Assembly: GCA_005784505.1 (NCBI GenBank)
Contig: VCAZ01000020.1
Coordinates: forward strand, 2,533,368 to 2,597,367
Source: Bagarius yarrelli
Taxonomy: Eukaryota; Chordata; Actinopteri; Siluriformes; Sisoridae
Length of the DNA stretch: 64,000 bases
Direction: 5' to 3'
Shown: positions 23,866-37,365 of the stretch, one piece after another
Numbering within the stretch: position 1 is the stretch's first letter
How the letters are laid out: each line of letters opens with the position of its first letter
Position numbers and translations under genes: made by a program
Notes under the pieces: generated by a model
Seen by the model: the letters and a program-made list of their open reading frames with translations, nothing else
Database searches by the model: none
What the model was told of the DNA's origin: nothing

Positions 23866-23907
23866 AATGCACCATTCACGACAAATCTTTGTTGTGAATG
23901 GTGCATT
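23866..23907. repeat. Near-perfect 20-bp hairpin with a 2-base loop
   Basis: aatgcaccattcacgacaaa is followed after tc by tttgttgtgaatggtgcatt; 19 of 20 positions pair and the last can form G-U in RNA. It lies in TAOK2 intron 1, about 250 bp upstream of the exon carrying the ATG. Confidence 0.85.
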
Positions 23908-24759
23908 ACTGCCCTGCGCAAGTCACATGGCCTGAACAAGAACAAATGCCTTATTTTACTAAGTATTGTGATGTTCTGTTTAGGTGAAGCTGCTCCCATA
24001 TTTGTCTATGCTTTTGTAAGATGATGAAGACATGCCCTTTCTAAAGCTCATTTTTCAAAATGCCATATGCAGGTTCAGCCCTTTGTACAGACTTACTGTG
24101 ACCTAAAATAACCGCTTATCCTCTATAGAGACTCAATTTTTTAGACAGATGCAAGAAGTAAAGATTTTCTGGTCCTACTCAACAACTGCAAGTTATAGTA
24201 GATGATGCCTGCAATAAATAACAGCCATTTACAGGACCATGAGTATTTGCTTTAAGAACACAATTTCCTAAAAAAAACAAAAAAACACCCACAATAGTTG
24301 CTTCAAATCAATGAGTTTTCACTTTTGGCCTGAGAAAAAAAAACAATACTGCCTCTAAACACTCATGGACATGACAAACATGCCTCCAGTAACCGTCTCT
24401 CTATTGCCTGGTACACCTAAAAAATAAGTCATGTAACCAACATGGTGGATGCCCAACCCCAGACATTTTACATAATGCGTCAGTTTTAGAACCTAAGTGT
24501 CTCCACTAGCGTTTTCTTAAAACCCTTTAAAGATGGGATTCCGTAAACTTTTTACTAATCCAGTGTTGCTGCAAAATATTTTCATTGCATCAAGATGTTC
24601 AAATGTGTTTTCCAGCTGGGATCTCCTGTACAGATGCACTGAAAGATCTTAGCCTTTAATGCTTTGAAGGTTTTGGCAGGAAAAGTACACAAAACATGCC
24701 ACATGCTCTTTTCTGTGATGATGATAATTTTATCCAAATTTCTATATTTAAAAAAAAAA

Positions 24760-24880
24760 AAAAAAAAAAAAGGTTAGGGTCAGAATGCAATTTCAGCCAT
24801 GATACAGTGCCCTTAAAGCAGACAGGATTAAGGGCCCAATAGTTGCAGCTTTCTAAAGCTAGAACCCCGTAACCTCAAGC
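24760..24880 (-). repeat. Degraded family B SINE fragment
   Basis: After a long A run, the block ggttagggtcagaatgcaat ... catgatacagtgccc matches, with changes, the ggtcagctatgatgcggcgc block of family B copies at 53524 and 57254. Confidence 0.45.
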
Positions 24881-24905
24881 AGATAAGACAACCAGTATAA
24901 TAAAT

Positions 24906-25062
24906 ACATTTACAGCATTTGGCGGACACCCTTCTCGTTATAGACAACTGAGAAATTGGGGGTTAAGGCCCACAGTGGAGGCTTGGTGGTGATGTAAATC
25001 AAGCCCGGGTCTTTCTGGTATCAGTCAGTCTAACACCTTAACCACTAAGCCACTACTTCCCC
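24906..25062 (-). repeat. Family A SINE in TAOK2 intron 1
   Basis: Tail gcatttggcggacacccttc, shortened body, and head ending caccttaaccactaagccac, in minus orientation. Confidence 0.65.
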
Positions 25063-26761
25063 AAAAATACCTGGCTACTTGTTGTGCAGGTTTAATTATT
25101 CTTTTTTTTTTTTTTTTTTCTTCATAATACCACGAAATTGTTTCTTTCTTAGTCAGTTTGGCGGTGGAACTAACCACAATCGAGCACATGCGATTTCTAA
25201 ACCACATAAGGCTATAACTTAAGAGAGACAGAGACAGAGAGAGACAGAGAGAGAGAGAGAGGGAAATAATGTGATTTTAAATATTAATTTGACTCTTAAC
25301 GTAAAACTTATCTATAAAGCAACATTTGTTTAAATTCATTAGGTAAGCTAACCTGCAGTGTTATAAACACTTTCCCCACCAATATATTAGGAAGAAATGG
25401 GGCACCCTAATATATAATGTGCTTTTTATCTAAAAAACAAATTAAATAGCCTAATATTATCACTTATTTACAAGACTGCATTTTATTTACATGCGTGTAT
25501 CTACATGATCAAGCGTTTACAATTCTCTGCTGTCTGTATCACACAGCTGAGCACAATGTACAGTTTAAAATAATTGTTCAGCTATTATACTGACTGCCGT
25601 CATTAAAAGAAACGAATTAACACTATGTTAAATGTCAGTCACTCACTCAAAACTAGAAAATATAACTATTATATAAAATAGTTTTCAGCTTACTATTGAG
25701 GCTGGTTATATGTCACTTTTAGTATCGATGCCGAGGTATTACATTCTGGTATCGCTAATGCACACTCACTCACGCAGTCAGCCAGCAGGGTTGCCGGCCT
25801 GGGTGGTAATTATTTAATAAAACCCAAATGAGAAAGCTGACATTACAAATAGAGTGGGATTTTTACCCTTTTCGAGTTTAACAAAGACCGTTTATGGGCT
25901 GGAAGACATCAACTTTATCTGGCAACACTCAGCCAGACTCAGCATCCATAGCAAATACAGCATTCACCTGGTCACTCCAAGGTCTATCTATGGTTACGGT
26001 CAACGACATTAGGACTTAGTGCTACTAATTAATAAGGGAAATCCAAAATCCTGGATTTGGGGCTTGGGCACAAGGGAACGGTTATTTTTATATACATATT
26101 AAGATACACATGTAAATGACACTGGTCTAATATGTATTAATATTTAAATATGTACGCTAAGCAATGGGGATTTACAGATACTGTAACAGTACCGATGTAC
26201 TTAATTATTTTTTGTGTACCCCATTAATGAGAAGAGAGAAGGGAAGAATAAATATTTGGTTGCAATTTTATCTTCCATAAAATTGTTTAGTAAATATTTT
26301 TACCGTAGCGATATAATTTTTATGTTGTTTGTTTTTAAGACACAAATTTATTAAAATTGTGTTTATCAAGCAGTTAATACTACTGTACAATATGTTATTT
26401 CACTGTGAAGTGAAAAAGCAGAAGCCAAAACCACAAATAAAATCGCAATAATAATTAATAAAAGCATTGTGATCATTTAAAATAAATGATAAGACATACA
26501 GTCTGACCCCCTTTTACAGGAAGTGTTCTTATATGTATGTCCAGCAGACACCCAAGGTGAAAATAATTTAATCATCATTAAAAATAATGAGCTGAAGTGC
26601 CATTTTGGTCATAAATGAGGACGCCGGAGGAAGTAAAGCATTTTAAATAGCACTTTACAGCAACAATAGGCTTTTACAAGAAAGGTCTTGGTCAGTGAGA
26701 GATATTATTGTCTAAGGACAGGCTGCAATTGGTCACGGTGCTGATTAAACTCTAGCAAACC

Positions 26762-27007
<246 letters not shown>

Positions 27008-27199
27008 ACTCTCTTATATGGGCACTGCAGACTTGTGAGGTGGTGTGCAAAATGGCATTGTGTCACCTCTGGGTAAAGGGGCGTGGCCAGACATAAGTAA
27101 GTAACACCTCATGTACAAGCTACCATTATATCAGGCAAAACGCATAACTAAAGCTGTTTATAAGTTACATAACTGTACATTGCATGTTTTAGCGTGTAT

Positions 27200-27612
27200 C
27201 TTTTATTTATATATATATCTATATCTCTATATCTCTCTCTCTCTCTATATATATCTATATCTATATATATACTATATATATCTATATATCTATATTCGAT
27301 ATATATATATATCTATATCTATATAGATCTATATATATCTATATTAGATATATATATATATATCTATATCTATATCTAGATATCTAGATATATAGATATC
27401 TATATCTAGATATCTATATCTAGATATCTATATATCTAGATATATATATCTATATCTATCTAGATATAGATATATTCTAGATATAGATATATATCTAGAT
27501 ATAGATATAGATATAGATTTAATATATTTCTATATCTATATCTATATATAGATATAGATATAGATATCTAGATCTATATATATAGCTATATCTATATAGA
27601 TCTATATCTATA

Positions 27613-27652
<40 letters not shown>
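27200..27652. repeat. AT-rich TA/TATC/TCTAGA array of about 450 bp
   Basis: Composed of ta, tatc and gata units with many nested tctaga and agatatct palindromes, ending in a pure TA run at about 27617-27652. Confidence 0.95.
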
Positions 27653-27653
<1 letters not shown>

Positions 27654-28307
27654 CTAAAAAGGAAATAAGTAAAACCATGAGGTCAAGCACATGCCATGTG
27701 GTAATCTGCACGACCAGAGATGCATCGCTTTCAGCTCTGAGCTCAAACAGCAGCTTACTGAACTTTATACAGCATACAAAATAAGGGACAAACACATTAT
27801 GACACACAACACTTTGTGAACCCTAGCCACATATTTAAAGTCATTTTGCTGACTCACCAAATTTAACTGCCCCACGCCTACCCTAGAGCACTGTAGGTTA
27901 ATGAGGTCAAGACGTAATATACCAGGTAAATTTCCAAAGTTTCCACAAGGTGGATCTCTAACTAGACTTAACTGCATCTTTTTGCAATCAGTCCAAGAAC
28001 TTCTGTTTGTCTGCAATATTACATATAGCACTAAAAATGTGTCAAATAGATGTGTAATATTTTTATTTCCACAGGGCTGACAAGAAAAATCCAAGTTAAA
28101 ACTTCATACATGAGAAGATAAATGTTGGTGTTGTAGCTCTGCTCCCTGGCTTTAACACCGGCTGACACCGATGGTGAAGCAGTACAAGTGGTTTTTAAAA
28201 AGATTCCGGACAAAACGATCCATCCTAAACTTCTCGCATTAAATATTCTTGTTTTCTTATAATTTAACTGAAATGTGCACAGCAGGCCTTGGCTATTGCA
28301 ATTGTGA

Positions 28308-28478
28308 GTAACATTTACAGCATTTGGCAGACGCCCTTATCCAGAGCGACTTACATTCATCTTTTTTATACAACTGAACAATCTGGGTTAAGGGCCTTGC
28401 TCAGGGGCCCAGAAGTGGTGGCTTGGTGGGGTTGGGAATCGAACCCAACACCTTATACACTGTGCCACCACTTCCCTA
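28308..28478 (-). repeat. Family A SINE in TAOK2 intron 1
   Basis: Well preserved: gcatttggcagacgccctta tail, ggttaagggccttgctcagg body, gaatcgaaccc head, minus orientation. Confidence 0.8.
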
Positions 28479-28499
28479 ACATGACAAGAGTTCTGTCCT

Positions 28500-31370
28500 C
28501 CAAAAAACACCGAACACTGTAACTCCAACAACCAGCCATGCACAAAGCTACACTGTTCAGCTATCTAGAACTCATGACACCAATTTACTCTCTATATTAC
28601 TCAACCTGTGTAGAATGTAAAGCGAGTTCATATGAGTCATCTCGAAAAATGCCTAAGGAGCAGGTTTTGCTTCTCCAAAAATGAGATGAGTCATTAGACA
28701 GCGGAAAATAGAAGTCACCGTAAGTGTCTCCTCACTGTTTATTTTGTTAACAGACACTGATCATATTAACCGACTCAAAATGGCAAGTATGCATCAGTGA
28801 GGCATGTTCCGAGCTGTGATGTATTGGTGATTTGTGCATGTCAGTGAAAAGGTCATAGAACAGACTTTTATCTTTTTTCACTTATTGACTGTTCCTGAAA
28901 AAGACTATCGCTTTTAAAAAGTATTTTACCTCTGTCGAATGTACAACACAAGCTTGCATGGTATCATCATGGGCTAAGACCTGCAGATTTGTGAGCAGGC
29001 AAGCAACAAAAAGTAAAAAAAAAAATTAAACCTTGTAGGAAACCTTTCTCAGGAGGAACAGGGAAGTCGCCAAACTCTGAGTTTTCTGTCTTTACTGAAT
29101 TTGTTTTGTAATGTGTTGCATCCCATTTAAACGACAAACAGGAAGGGCAAAGAGATACGACTTAAAATCAAAACCATAATTAATTGAACATTTTATCTTG
29201 ATTACGAATAATGGACATTTTTTCCCCCTACAAGCTCAGTCATGTCCCTTCAGCACCAATGACTGGACCAGGTTAAGTGACTTTTCATGCAGTAATCTGT
29301 TAAATAATACTTTTTTTACGTATTTAAATAACCGACATGGGAAAATTACTTTAGTCAGCTTTAGGTTACTAATTAATTAACCATACAGCCCTCCCTATGA
29401 ACAGGTTTAGCAGGTTGATTTATTTTCTATAGCTTTAACTTTGATGCACCAGCAAACGATTTGTACAACTTTATTTTTCTGAGTTTCATAATTTTCTGAA
29501 TCACAGCTTGAAGGGAAACATGCTGACTTCAATTCTCTGTTAAACTAGTTGTTAAACTAGTTTGATTACCTACAGAAAACACTCACCTACTTAACCATTA
29601 AAAACCCCAATAATTAAAAGGGAGCTCGCAACTTTTAGGGAACTACCCGACTGTCTCATTTTCTGTCCTAAGCTGTTTCTAATAATATTTCATTTTGTTA
29701 CAGGACAGAAACGGAACACATTACAAAAAAAAAAAAAGTCACTGAACCACAAAGAAAACATAAAAATAGCCACAAATCTCCACAACAGTGTATAAAACAG
29801 GAAGAAGAGCCAGTCCACAGGAAGAGAAGCAGAAATGTTTTGGTGAAGACAATTCCACACTGCTGCCCTATAAAAATCCTCGCTAAACAAGGGTGTAAGA
29901 GCTTTTATTTTAATCACAAGTGGGACACGTTTTATTAACTACACTTAGAAAACAACTGAGAAAACATATGAACCCTTAGTCCATTCTGATTTTCTGCAGT
30001 CTCTCTCCTTATATGGAAACAATTTTAGAACAACTACAGAAACACTTTTTTTATTATTTACTATGCACATAAATGTGACGTACATAAAGCACATCTGTGG
30101 CAGGATGGCAAGTGTCTCTACAGAAACATTTTACACTTCCCGAAATTCTAATTTTCAAAAGCACAAACTGTTAAACTGACAGAATTGTATTTTTTCCCCT
30201 TGTATGTCGAGTACCATAACAAATAGTTTGGGAACAAATTACTAGCAAAATGGCTGTAATTATACAAAAAAAACTAGACTTAAATCGTTTATTTTTGTGA
30301 ACAACAATGTAAGACTTAGTAAGACTATAAATTATATATTGTTATAAAAACAATTTATTAATAACACTATCTATCTATCTATCTATCTATCCATGTTTTA
30401 AAATTAGAACTGAAATAAACCAAAGTTAAAATTGTCTCATGTGGGTATAACTGGGTCGAGTGTGAATAGTCAGGATTGTGAAAAAAGTGCATTCAGTAGT
30501 GTGGGGATGGGCCACTGTGATATAGTCCTCTATTCACGTCCACACACAGGATCTACCGGCAGTTCACATGCAAATTTTGCCTTCTAAAGCTACAGCCAAT
30601 ACACATAGTCAGGAAGCCAACTTATCAGAACGCCATATGTGGCTTGTCTATAACAGCACAAATCTGTACTGAAAAACCAGCAGTAATTTACAAAGACACA
30701 GAAAAACATGGAAAATCTAAAAGAATGCAGGTTATTTCCTGTACTGGGCTTCGTGACATGGGAGGGAAACAAGTCAAAGGCCTACACAATAGAAAACCGC
30801 TTGTCTCTTGCCATTATGCACATATTGTTATGGGACCATTACACAGAGACTCAGTACTCTACGCTAAATCTACCAGCACAACGCTCCCAAGAAACACACT
30901 GCATGGTGCAGATGTCATAATTAATACCCCACGTTCGGCACATGTGCAATTATAAGGCGTAATTCCAGCTTCGCCTTGTTTTCCGCTGTTGTCTGGAGCC
31001 AGAACAGGGTTTTATTTCTGTGGCTTTCGAGCCAACGGATGCTGATTGGTCCCAGACAACCCGACATGTGTTCATCTCTCTTTCTAGGTTTACTGGGAGG
31101 AAGAACACTTTGAAAATAACCTCCCTTAAAAATGGAAATCTTTAATCGCTGCTGGTAACGATCTTTGTGGCGAAGCCGATGGGAATAAAAGCACATCTGG
31201 TACTGTAGCCGACGCAGCAATGCTTTGGGCGATGATGACGATCTAATGTGCATCTGTAGCTATTTTTTGTCGCTGGGGGACAACCAATTTTACCAATAAT
31301 CATTCGCACTTTTTACATGAATTTGACATGAATCTATAATCTTTAAAATTGATTACGCAGGCTGATATAT
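28500..31370. other. TAOK2 intron 1, mostly featureless
   Basis: Apart from a short TATC microsatellite at 30368-30391, I saw no exon, RNA gene or clear repeat on either strand here. Enhancers cannot be excluded by eye. Confidence 0.5.
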
Positions 31371-31382
31371 TTACAACTACAT

Positions 31383-31522
31383 TGGTGAGATTTGGTAGAC
31401 GTCCTTATCCAAAGCAACTTACATTCTTCTCCTTTATACTTTAGAGCAATTGGGGGTTAAGGGACTTGGTCAGGGGCCCAACATGACAAAGGAATCAAAC
31501 CCTGGTCTTTTAGTTAGCAGTA
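31383..31522 (-). repeat. Diverged family A SINE
   Basis: Tail tttggtagacgtccttatcc, body ggttaagggacttgg, head with gaatcaaaccctgg; minus orientation. Confidence 0.6.
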
Positions 31523-31599
31523 AAAGTATATATATAAATGCATATATGTAAGGTATATAAAGTGAAGCCTTTTACTACATACACCTCTTTGGTTAAGGT

Positions 31600-31786
31600 A
31601 GATACATTTAGAGCATTTGGCAGACCCCCTTTTCCAGAGCGACTTATCTCATTTATACAAACTGGGCAATTGGGGGTTAAAAGCCTTTCCTAGGGACCCA
31701 GCGGTGGTGGCTTGGTGGAGCTAGGAATTGAACCCAAAATCTTCCGGGTTGATAGTCCAACACCTTAACCATGAGCCACCACTTTA
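31600..31786 (-). repeat. Family A SINE, full length
   Basis: Tail gcatttggcagaccccctt, body ggttaaaagcctttcc, head ending caccttaaccatgagccacc; minus orientation. It lies 80 bp from the previous copy in the same direction. Confidence 0.75.
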
Positions 31787-32256
31787 GATTAATGATAACT
31801 TTTAATTTAAACATCGTTTCCTTTCTAGGCCCATACCTTTAATTTACCTAGAAATCTAATCAAGTGAAATAAAATAAAACAAAAATATAGTCTGGGTGGA
31901 AATTTTATACCTTTGAATGAAAAATAAATAAATAAAAGGTAGAGAGGTGCCACATGATTTGTTTGTTGTTGTAGTAACAAACGTGGTCAATCAACAAATT
32001 GAGACTGAGACACACTGCTGTCTGACTGCAGTTAGAAATTGTGTTAATAGGTTTCATTAAATGAAGCACAACCCAAGTTGACACACTCAATTGAACCCTA
32101 ATGTAAAAGATATGAAGTTAAATAACAAAGTAATGTGCAACTTTACTAAGCTTTTCCGCTGTAAATTCCGTTTTCTGAACATTGTCAACATGCAAACTGA
32201 AATAAAGCTGCGTTATGAAACCCCCTCCGGAAAAAAAACAACACAAAGTGGCTTAC

Positions 32257-32560
32257 CACGGCTTGCAGCTGAGCTCGTCGTGCAAAATAAACGCTTATTC
32301 TTCCGTTAATTCAGCAGCAGTTTCTCCGGGCTGCTTTAGATAAAACCATAACCCATAATCTCTAACTAATAAAACGCGCTGTTGCTATTTTCCAACTATT
32401 CGCGTTAGCTAAACACTTAGCCAGCTGGCTAGCTAACGCCTTGCTTTGGTCTAAACAAGCTGGCTAGTTAGCCAGCTAGCTAAGCTGAGCTGAGCTGTCT
32501 CCCACCGTGACGTTACTAACTGTCCGTTAGCTAGCTAGCTAGCTAGCTAGCAGCTTTGCT
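32257..32560 (-). other. taok2: Probable non-coding first exon and promoter region of TAOK2
   Basis: On the minus strand GCAAGCCGTG is followed by a good donor GTAAGCC (32256 and down), in GC-richer DNA upstream of TAOK2. The coding exon at 23611 is preceded by an acceptor at 23621 and a 9-nt 5' UTR, so a separate non-coding exon upstream is required. The 5' boundary is unknown; I give a nominal extent. The stretch 32440-32575 is full of GCTAGC palindromes. Confidence 0.5.
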
Positions 32561-32575
32561 TAGCTAGCTAACGGT
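32405..32575. repeat. GCTAGC/TTAGC palindrome cluster
   Basis: Repeated gctagctagc and agctgagctgagct units, many self-complementary, in the TAOK2 upstream region. A related cluster lies at about 44758-44815. Confidence 0.7.
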
Positions 32576-33075
32576 TTTCAGTCTCAACACGCCGCGCGAC
32601 TGGTACTGGTTTTCACACACTCCGGTTCCTATCATATTGTACAGTCACATCCGTGTTCGCAACTGCTTTCTATCATGTTAGACGGAGTGACTCCCTGTTT
32701 GATTGTCTGTCCAATCTCGCCCCTTTTTGTTCAGGAAACGAAGATGGCTACGTGGGGCGGGAGGCAACCGGAAAAAAAGGTTCACGAGGTCACGCACTCA
32801 AACATTTGCTTCCTGTGGGTGAATGAGCGAGTCGTTGGGGCCGAATCCGAAATTTAAAAAAATAGGGCACTAGATAGTGAACAAGAGTAGAAATTTTAAA
32901 CTACACTCAGGCTATGAGGGAAAACCTGTCATTTGGGACTCGTCAGTTTTAAGAAAGACAAAAAGAGACCGATTTGCTTACAAAAAACCGTTATAGTGTT
33001 GTGTTACAATTTAGCCCTGTTGCCAAATAAATATTATTTTTATTTAGTTATTATATTTATAGTTATTTATATAGG

Positions 33076-33144
<69 letters not shown>

Positions 33145-33146
33145 TA

Positions 33147-33180
<34 letters not shown>
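33076..33180. repeat. (TA)n microsatellite
   Basis: About 100 bp of nearly pure TA with two short interruptions (tagatatcta). Confidence 0.95.
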
Positions 33181-33182
<2 letters not shown>

Positions 33183-33315
33183 AATGTATTAAACTTATTT
33201 AATTCATACATAAATGCAAAATGTGTAATAAATAAATTGATGTAAAAAAGAACAAAGCTTTTTTCAAACTATAACAAGTTGTGTTTTTCTTCTATTTACA
33301 TTTAAATACTACTTA

Positions 33316-33472
33316 TTCACAGCATTTGGTAGACACATTTACCCAGGTTAACTTAGATAAATCTTAGTTCTACAGTAGGTGAGGGTCAACGGCTTGCTCT
33401 AGATCCAAAAATTTGACAAATAGTGGGACTCAAACACACAACATTCCAGTCAGTAGTCCAACCACTTTCCTT
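33316..33472 (-). repeat. Strongly diverged family A SINE
   Basis: gcatttggtagacacattta tail, and a head remnant with gggactcaaacac and agtccaaccacttt. Confidence 0.5.
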
Positions 33473-34783
33473 TCTTTTGGAAATGTCACCTGCATTCCTG
33501 TTTATACTGTGTGCTGTCTGTTATTTCAAAGAAGAAGTCTGGAAGCACAACCTTTTGGGTGTTCCTGTCACATGGAAGCTGCTTAACAAACAGCATGTGC
33601 CTCATTGACTGTATCCCGACATACTTAATCTCATCCAGATAATCAATACTAAACGGTGGAAATTCACCAGTAACACAAACAGGTTATATGTTGGCTGTTG
33701 TGAAGCATTACAGCCCCTTAAATCGCTTTTCTCTAAATCAGGGGCCCCCAAATTATATCCCAGGACGGCTTTCCTTCACATTTGGATTGGCCCTATAAAT
33801 AAAGTCAAAGACCTATTTTGGACATTTTAAATATATGTTTTATTCATATCATATCTGTATTTGATAATAATGACTGATTTTTAAACTAAAATAACTTATT
33901 GTGCTAGGCCTTTTATTGGTAATTGCATATCAGCCTACAAGAAAATAAAACTAAATGACCGAACGGTTAGGGGAAAAGGTGGATTTAGAATGCAGAAAGT
34001 TTAACCAAACATGCACAAGGGATTATTTTTGTGTTCAATGCAAAAAATAAAAAATATTAAATTAATGGTTTTCTCAACCATTTTCATCATATTTTATATA
34101 TCTCTTAAAAAACGAATGCTTACTTTTCTTTATGATCATGAAATAATTAAAAACTAGGAGGCTAGTTTACAATAAAAATAATAATAGCCACTTTGGCTCA
34201 TGTCATTTTTTGTTACCAACCAAAAAAAGGAGAAAAAAAGAAAAAAAAACTTGGGAAAAACTTGACCCCTGCTCTAGAGGCTCAGAGCAATAATGCAACG
34301 ATTTGTCTAAAATGTATCTGGAAACAATTACTTATTTTGGATCTTGGATTTTGTAATGGAGTCTCTTGTGGTCATTTGGAGCATAAACAAGCAAAAAAAA
34401 AAAAGAAATAGGTGCCTCTAGATAGAAATCACTTTAGCAAAAAGAGTGAGAGAACAGCAAGCTCGGGTAATAAATAAGCTTACCCTGCATACAGTGAGGG
34501 GGAATTAAACAAAGCTATAACAAACGCAAAATTACCATAACATTGCTTACATACAGAAGCTATTTGAATTTTGTTAAAAGTGACTGCTAACTTTTACTTT
34601 TAACTGCTATTTCAGTAGGCCAAGGGTCTTAAAACCATGATAAGATTTTTATATACGTTATAAGATACAGATGATACACATGGCAAAAGTTTAAATACTA
34701 CTAGTTATTAAGAAAAAATCTTTAGTATGCCATATTGTTTGTTAATATGACTGAGCGTACAGTTGTCTAATACTTAGTGGACA

Positions 34784-35156
34784 GGTGTGGCAAATTAAAC
34801 AATATCAAATTAAATTAAAATTGCGCTGCAATTCAGAAATTCAGGTGCCTGACTGGAATCCAGATGTGGAATAAAATGTGATGACATAATACAGTACATA
34901 CCACTCTTTGATTAGCAATAGAGAATATGACGATTCTTAAATTGGGAAAACTAATTAAATATCAAAATGATTAAATCATTAAATATTACTTGTGTCATAT
35001 TTAGGAATAGGTGTGGTAAATTTAACAGAATCTAATTAAATTCATTCTGTGCTGCATTTTAGGATTCCAGGTGCTTGACCGGAATCCAGATGTAAAGCAA
35101 TTACATAATACACACCTCACTTTGATTAGCAATAGAGAATTGGACTATTCTCAAAT
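34784..35156. repeat. Two diverged direct repeats of about 150 bp, 226 bp apart
   Basis: 34784-34943 and 35010-35156 both start ggtgtgg, share ctggaatccagatg-type cores and tttgattagcaatagagaat, and end in ttctcaaat/ttcttaaat. They lie just upstream of protease gene 1. Confidence 0.75.
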
Positions 35157-35329
35157 ACCAAGGCAACCAAGGCACCAACAGAAGGCAATCATTTACATGA
35201 TGCCTAAAAATCAATTCTATTTATAAAAGATATACTCTAGGTTTGATTTTTTAATGCAAATAGTAAGTAAGTTTTGCCTTCTTTTAATAATTATAATTTA
35301 TGGAAATAGGTGGGAGAGCTAATCCTTCA

Positions 35330-35440
35330 TCAGTGTAGGAAGTGACCTGTTGTGAGGGCGTGTAACAACAAGATTAGGGGAGGTTACATTCTCCATGTGC
35401 TTTACATATCCAAGAGAAACATAACATCAAGACACAGAAG
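35330..35440 (+). promoter_or_regulatory. Shared upstream block of protease gene 1 (copy 1 of 3)
   Basis: ggaagtgacctgttgtgagg and ggggaggttaca are repeated before protease gene 2 (48268-48360) and before an orphan exon 1 (43985-44075). Position about 30-140 bp upstream of the ATG suits a promoter or first-exon 5' UTR; function is inferred from conservation between paralogs. Confidence 0.55.
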
Positions 35441-35471
35441 ACTTTATTGAAAGGAGAAGAGACTGAAGACC

Positions 35472-37292
35472 ATGGGGATTAAATTGGGGCATGCACTGAG
35501 TGTCCTATGCACTGTACTTATTACTTCAACAGGTAAGTGAACAGAAAGGGAAGTTCCTGATGGAGCTTTTATTTTTACCTGTTATATGATATGGATTTCA
35601 TGTTATAGCTAATGAAAAAAACCCTCAATTGCTAGATTATGGTGTGTGTTTCGTAGTAGAACTTACAATAGAAGATCATTAGGATGTTCAAATTCTAATT
35701 TTAATTTTAATTTTGCCTAAACCAAAAATGAAAACTAAATTACATTTTAGTCAAAAATGTAAATATGCGCCTGAATATAACACTCATATGACAGATAGTT
35801 TTACAAAGCTGTGTGTTGGAAATCCCTGTGCGTGTTCTTGGGTAGGAAATATACAAACAATGCTTTTGAGGAAGATGGATATAAAAATACAACATGGTAC
35901 AAACTGCGTTCATTCTAATTGACTTTTTTTTTACTGCTAACTATAAGCCAGCTTTTTATTTGTACACTGTATTATAAGCTCATATAAACAAGTAAAAATT
36001 TCCTTTTTTTTCTGGCTTCCCTTTTTTCTTCATTCTAATAATAAGTCTATTACTTAAACTGAGTAAAGTATAGTAAAGGTATGTCTAAAATTAGGTTTGA
36101 TAATATCATTTTTAATTCATTTTAACCTGTTGATCTAAATTTAACATATTAACTTTCATAAATGTGATTTCTTTTTCCCACAGCGTGAAATACCGTTAAA
36201 ATATACTTTATATACGAAGGAGGCTTCATAATGCAAATTTCAGACCTTTTAGACAATTTGTCATGAGCTGTTTCTATCTGGTACATAGTAGTGACCCTAA
36301 ACCTGATTAGCTCCTATGCTGATTACAGTAAACATTTAAACTCTTTTTGATAAGATAGCTTTGAAACCACATGATGCTAAAAACATAATGATATCATACC
36401 GCATCAATTAGTTGTAGAGTCATACTGATGATAATAATAAAAGAACGATGTCACCAGCATTGTCAGTTCTACCGGTAGCATCTTACAAAACATAGTAGAA
36501 ACCTTACTTTAGAAGTAAACTATTTTAGGAGTTCTAAGATCCTTTTTTAAACCTTGGTAACGATTGAAACAAAACATAAGATATATAGGGAATCTTTATG
36601 TGGTTCTCTCTTTATGGTTCTCAACATGCCCGAAAATTCTCCCGTCAGTGTGTAATTAGGTTTAAATTGAAAAACTAAGATCATTTACTTTAATATATCG
36701 ATTAAATGAAAGACAAAAACACTTAAACACTTTAACTTCTCAATAGAACGTTAGCCACCAACCAAAAAAAAAAAAAAAAAACACAACTCACTCCCACATA
36801 AGCGTCCTTACTTCCTCTACGTGAACTATACCTAGACATACATTCAGAACACCATGCAAATACTATAAAATACTATTACAGGTGTACAGTTAGTAGAATA
36901 AACAACTATAACAAACTTAACACCTAACCCAAACTCTCCTAGGTAGTATTTAACGATGCTGGTTGATTTGTCACTATAACCAATTACTACTGTTGTTGTT
37001 AAGTCCTTAATCTATTAGTAATACAAGTTTTTTTCTTATTTTTTTGGGTAGTTACTGCATTTAGACCAATGATGTATTTAGAAAAGCTAAAAAGCCAGTT
37101 AAAAAGTCTCTGAGCAGTGTGCTTGTCTCTTCTTTTTCCATCAGGCTCACTCGCCCAGCTGGAGGGTAAGTTCTTGATTCATCATTTTTTACAAAACAGG
37201 TAACATACAAGATTAACCAGTTTGTCTCATCTATCCATTCAAATCTAAAAGTACCAGTACCCCATCTAGTCAATAAAATCTATTTATCCACA

Positions 37293-37365
<73 letters not shown>

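Larger units (their letters stand above)
32580..35330. other. Interval between TAOK2 and the first protease gene
   Basis: Contains a TA microsatellite (33076-33180), a decayed SINE (33316-33472) and a pair of direct repeats (34784 and 35010). No exon was recognised. 32850-32940 (gggcactagatagtgaac, catttgggactcg) resembles a promoter-associated repeat of fish genomes. Confidence 0.5.

Noticed and set aside
33076..33202. IYIY-type open frame
   Set aside because: Translation of the TA repeat.
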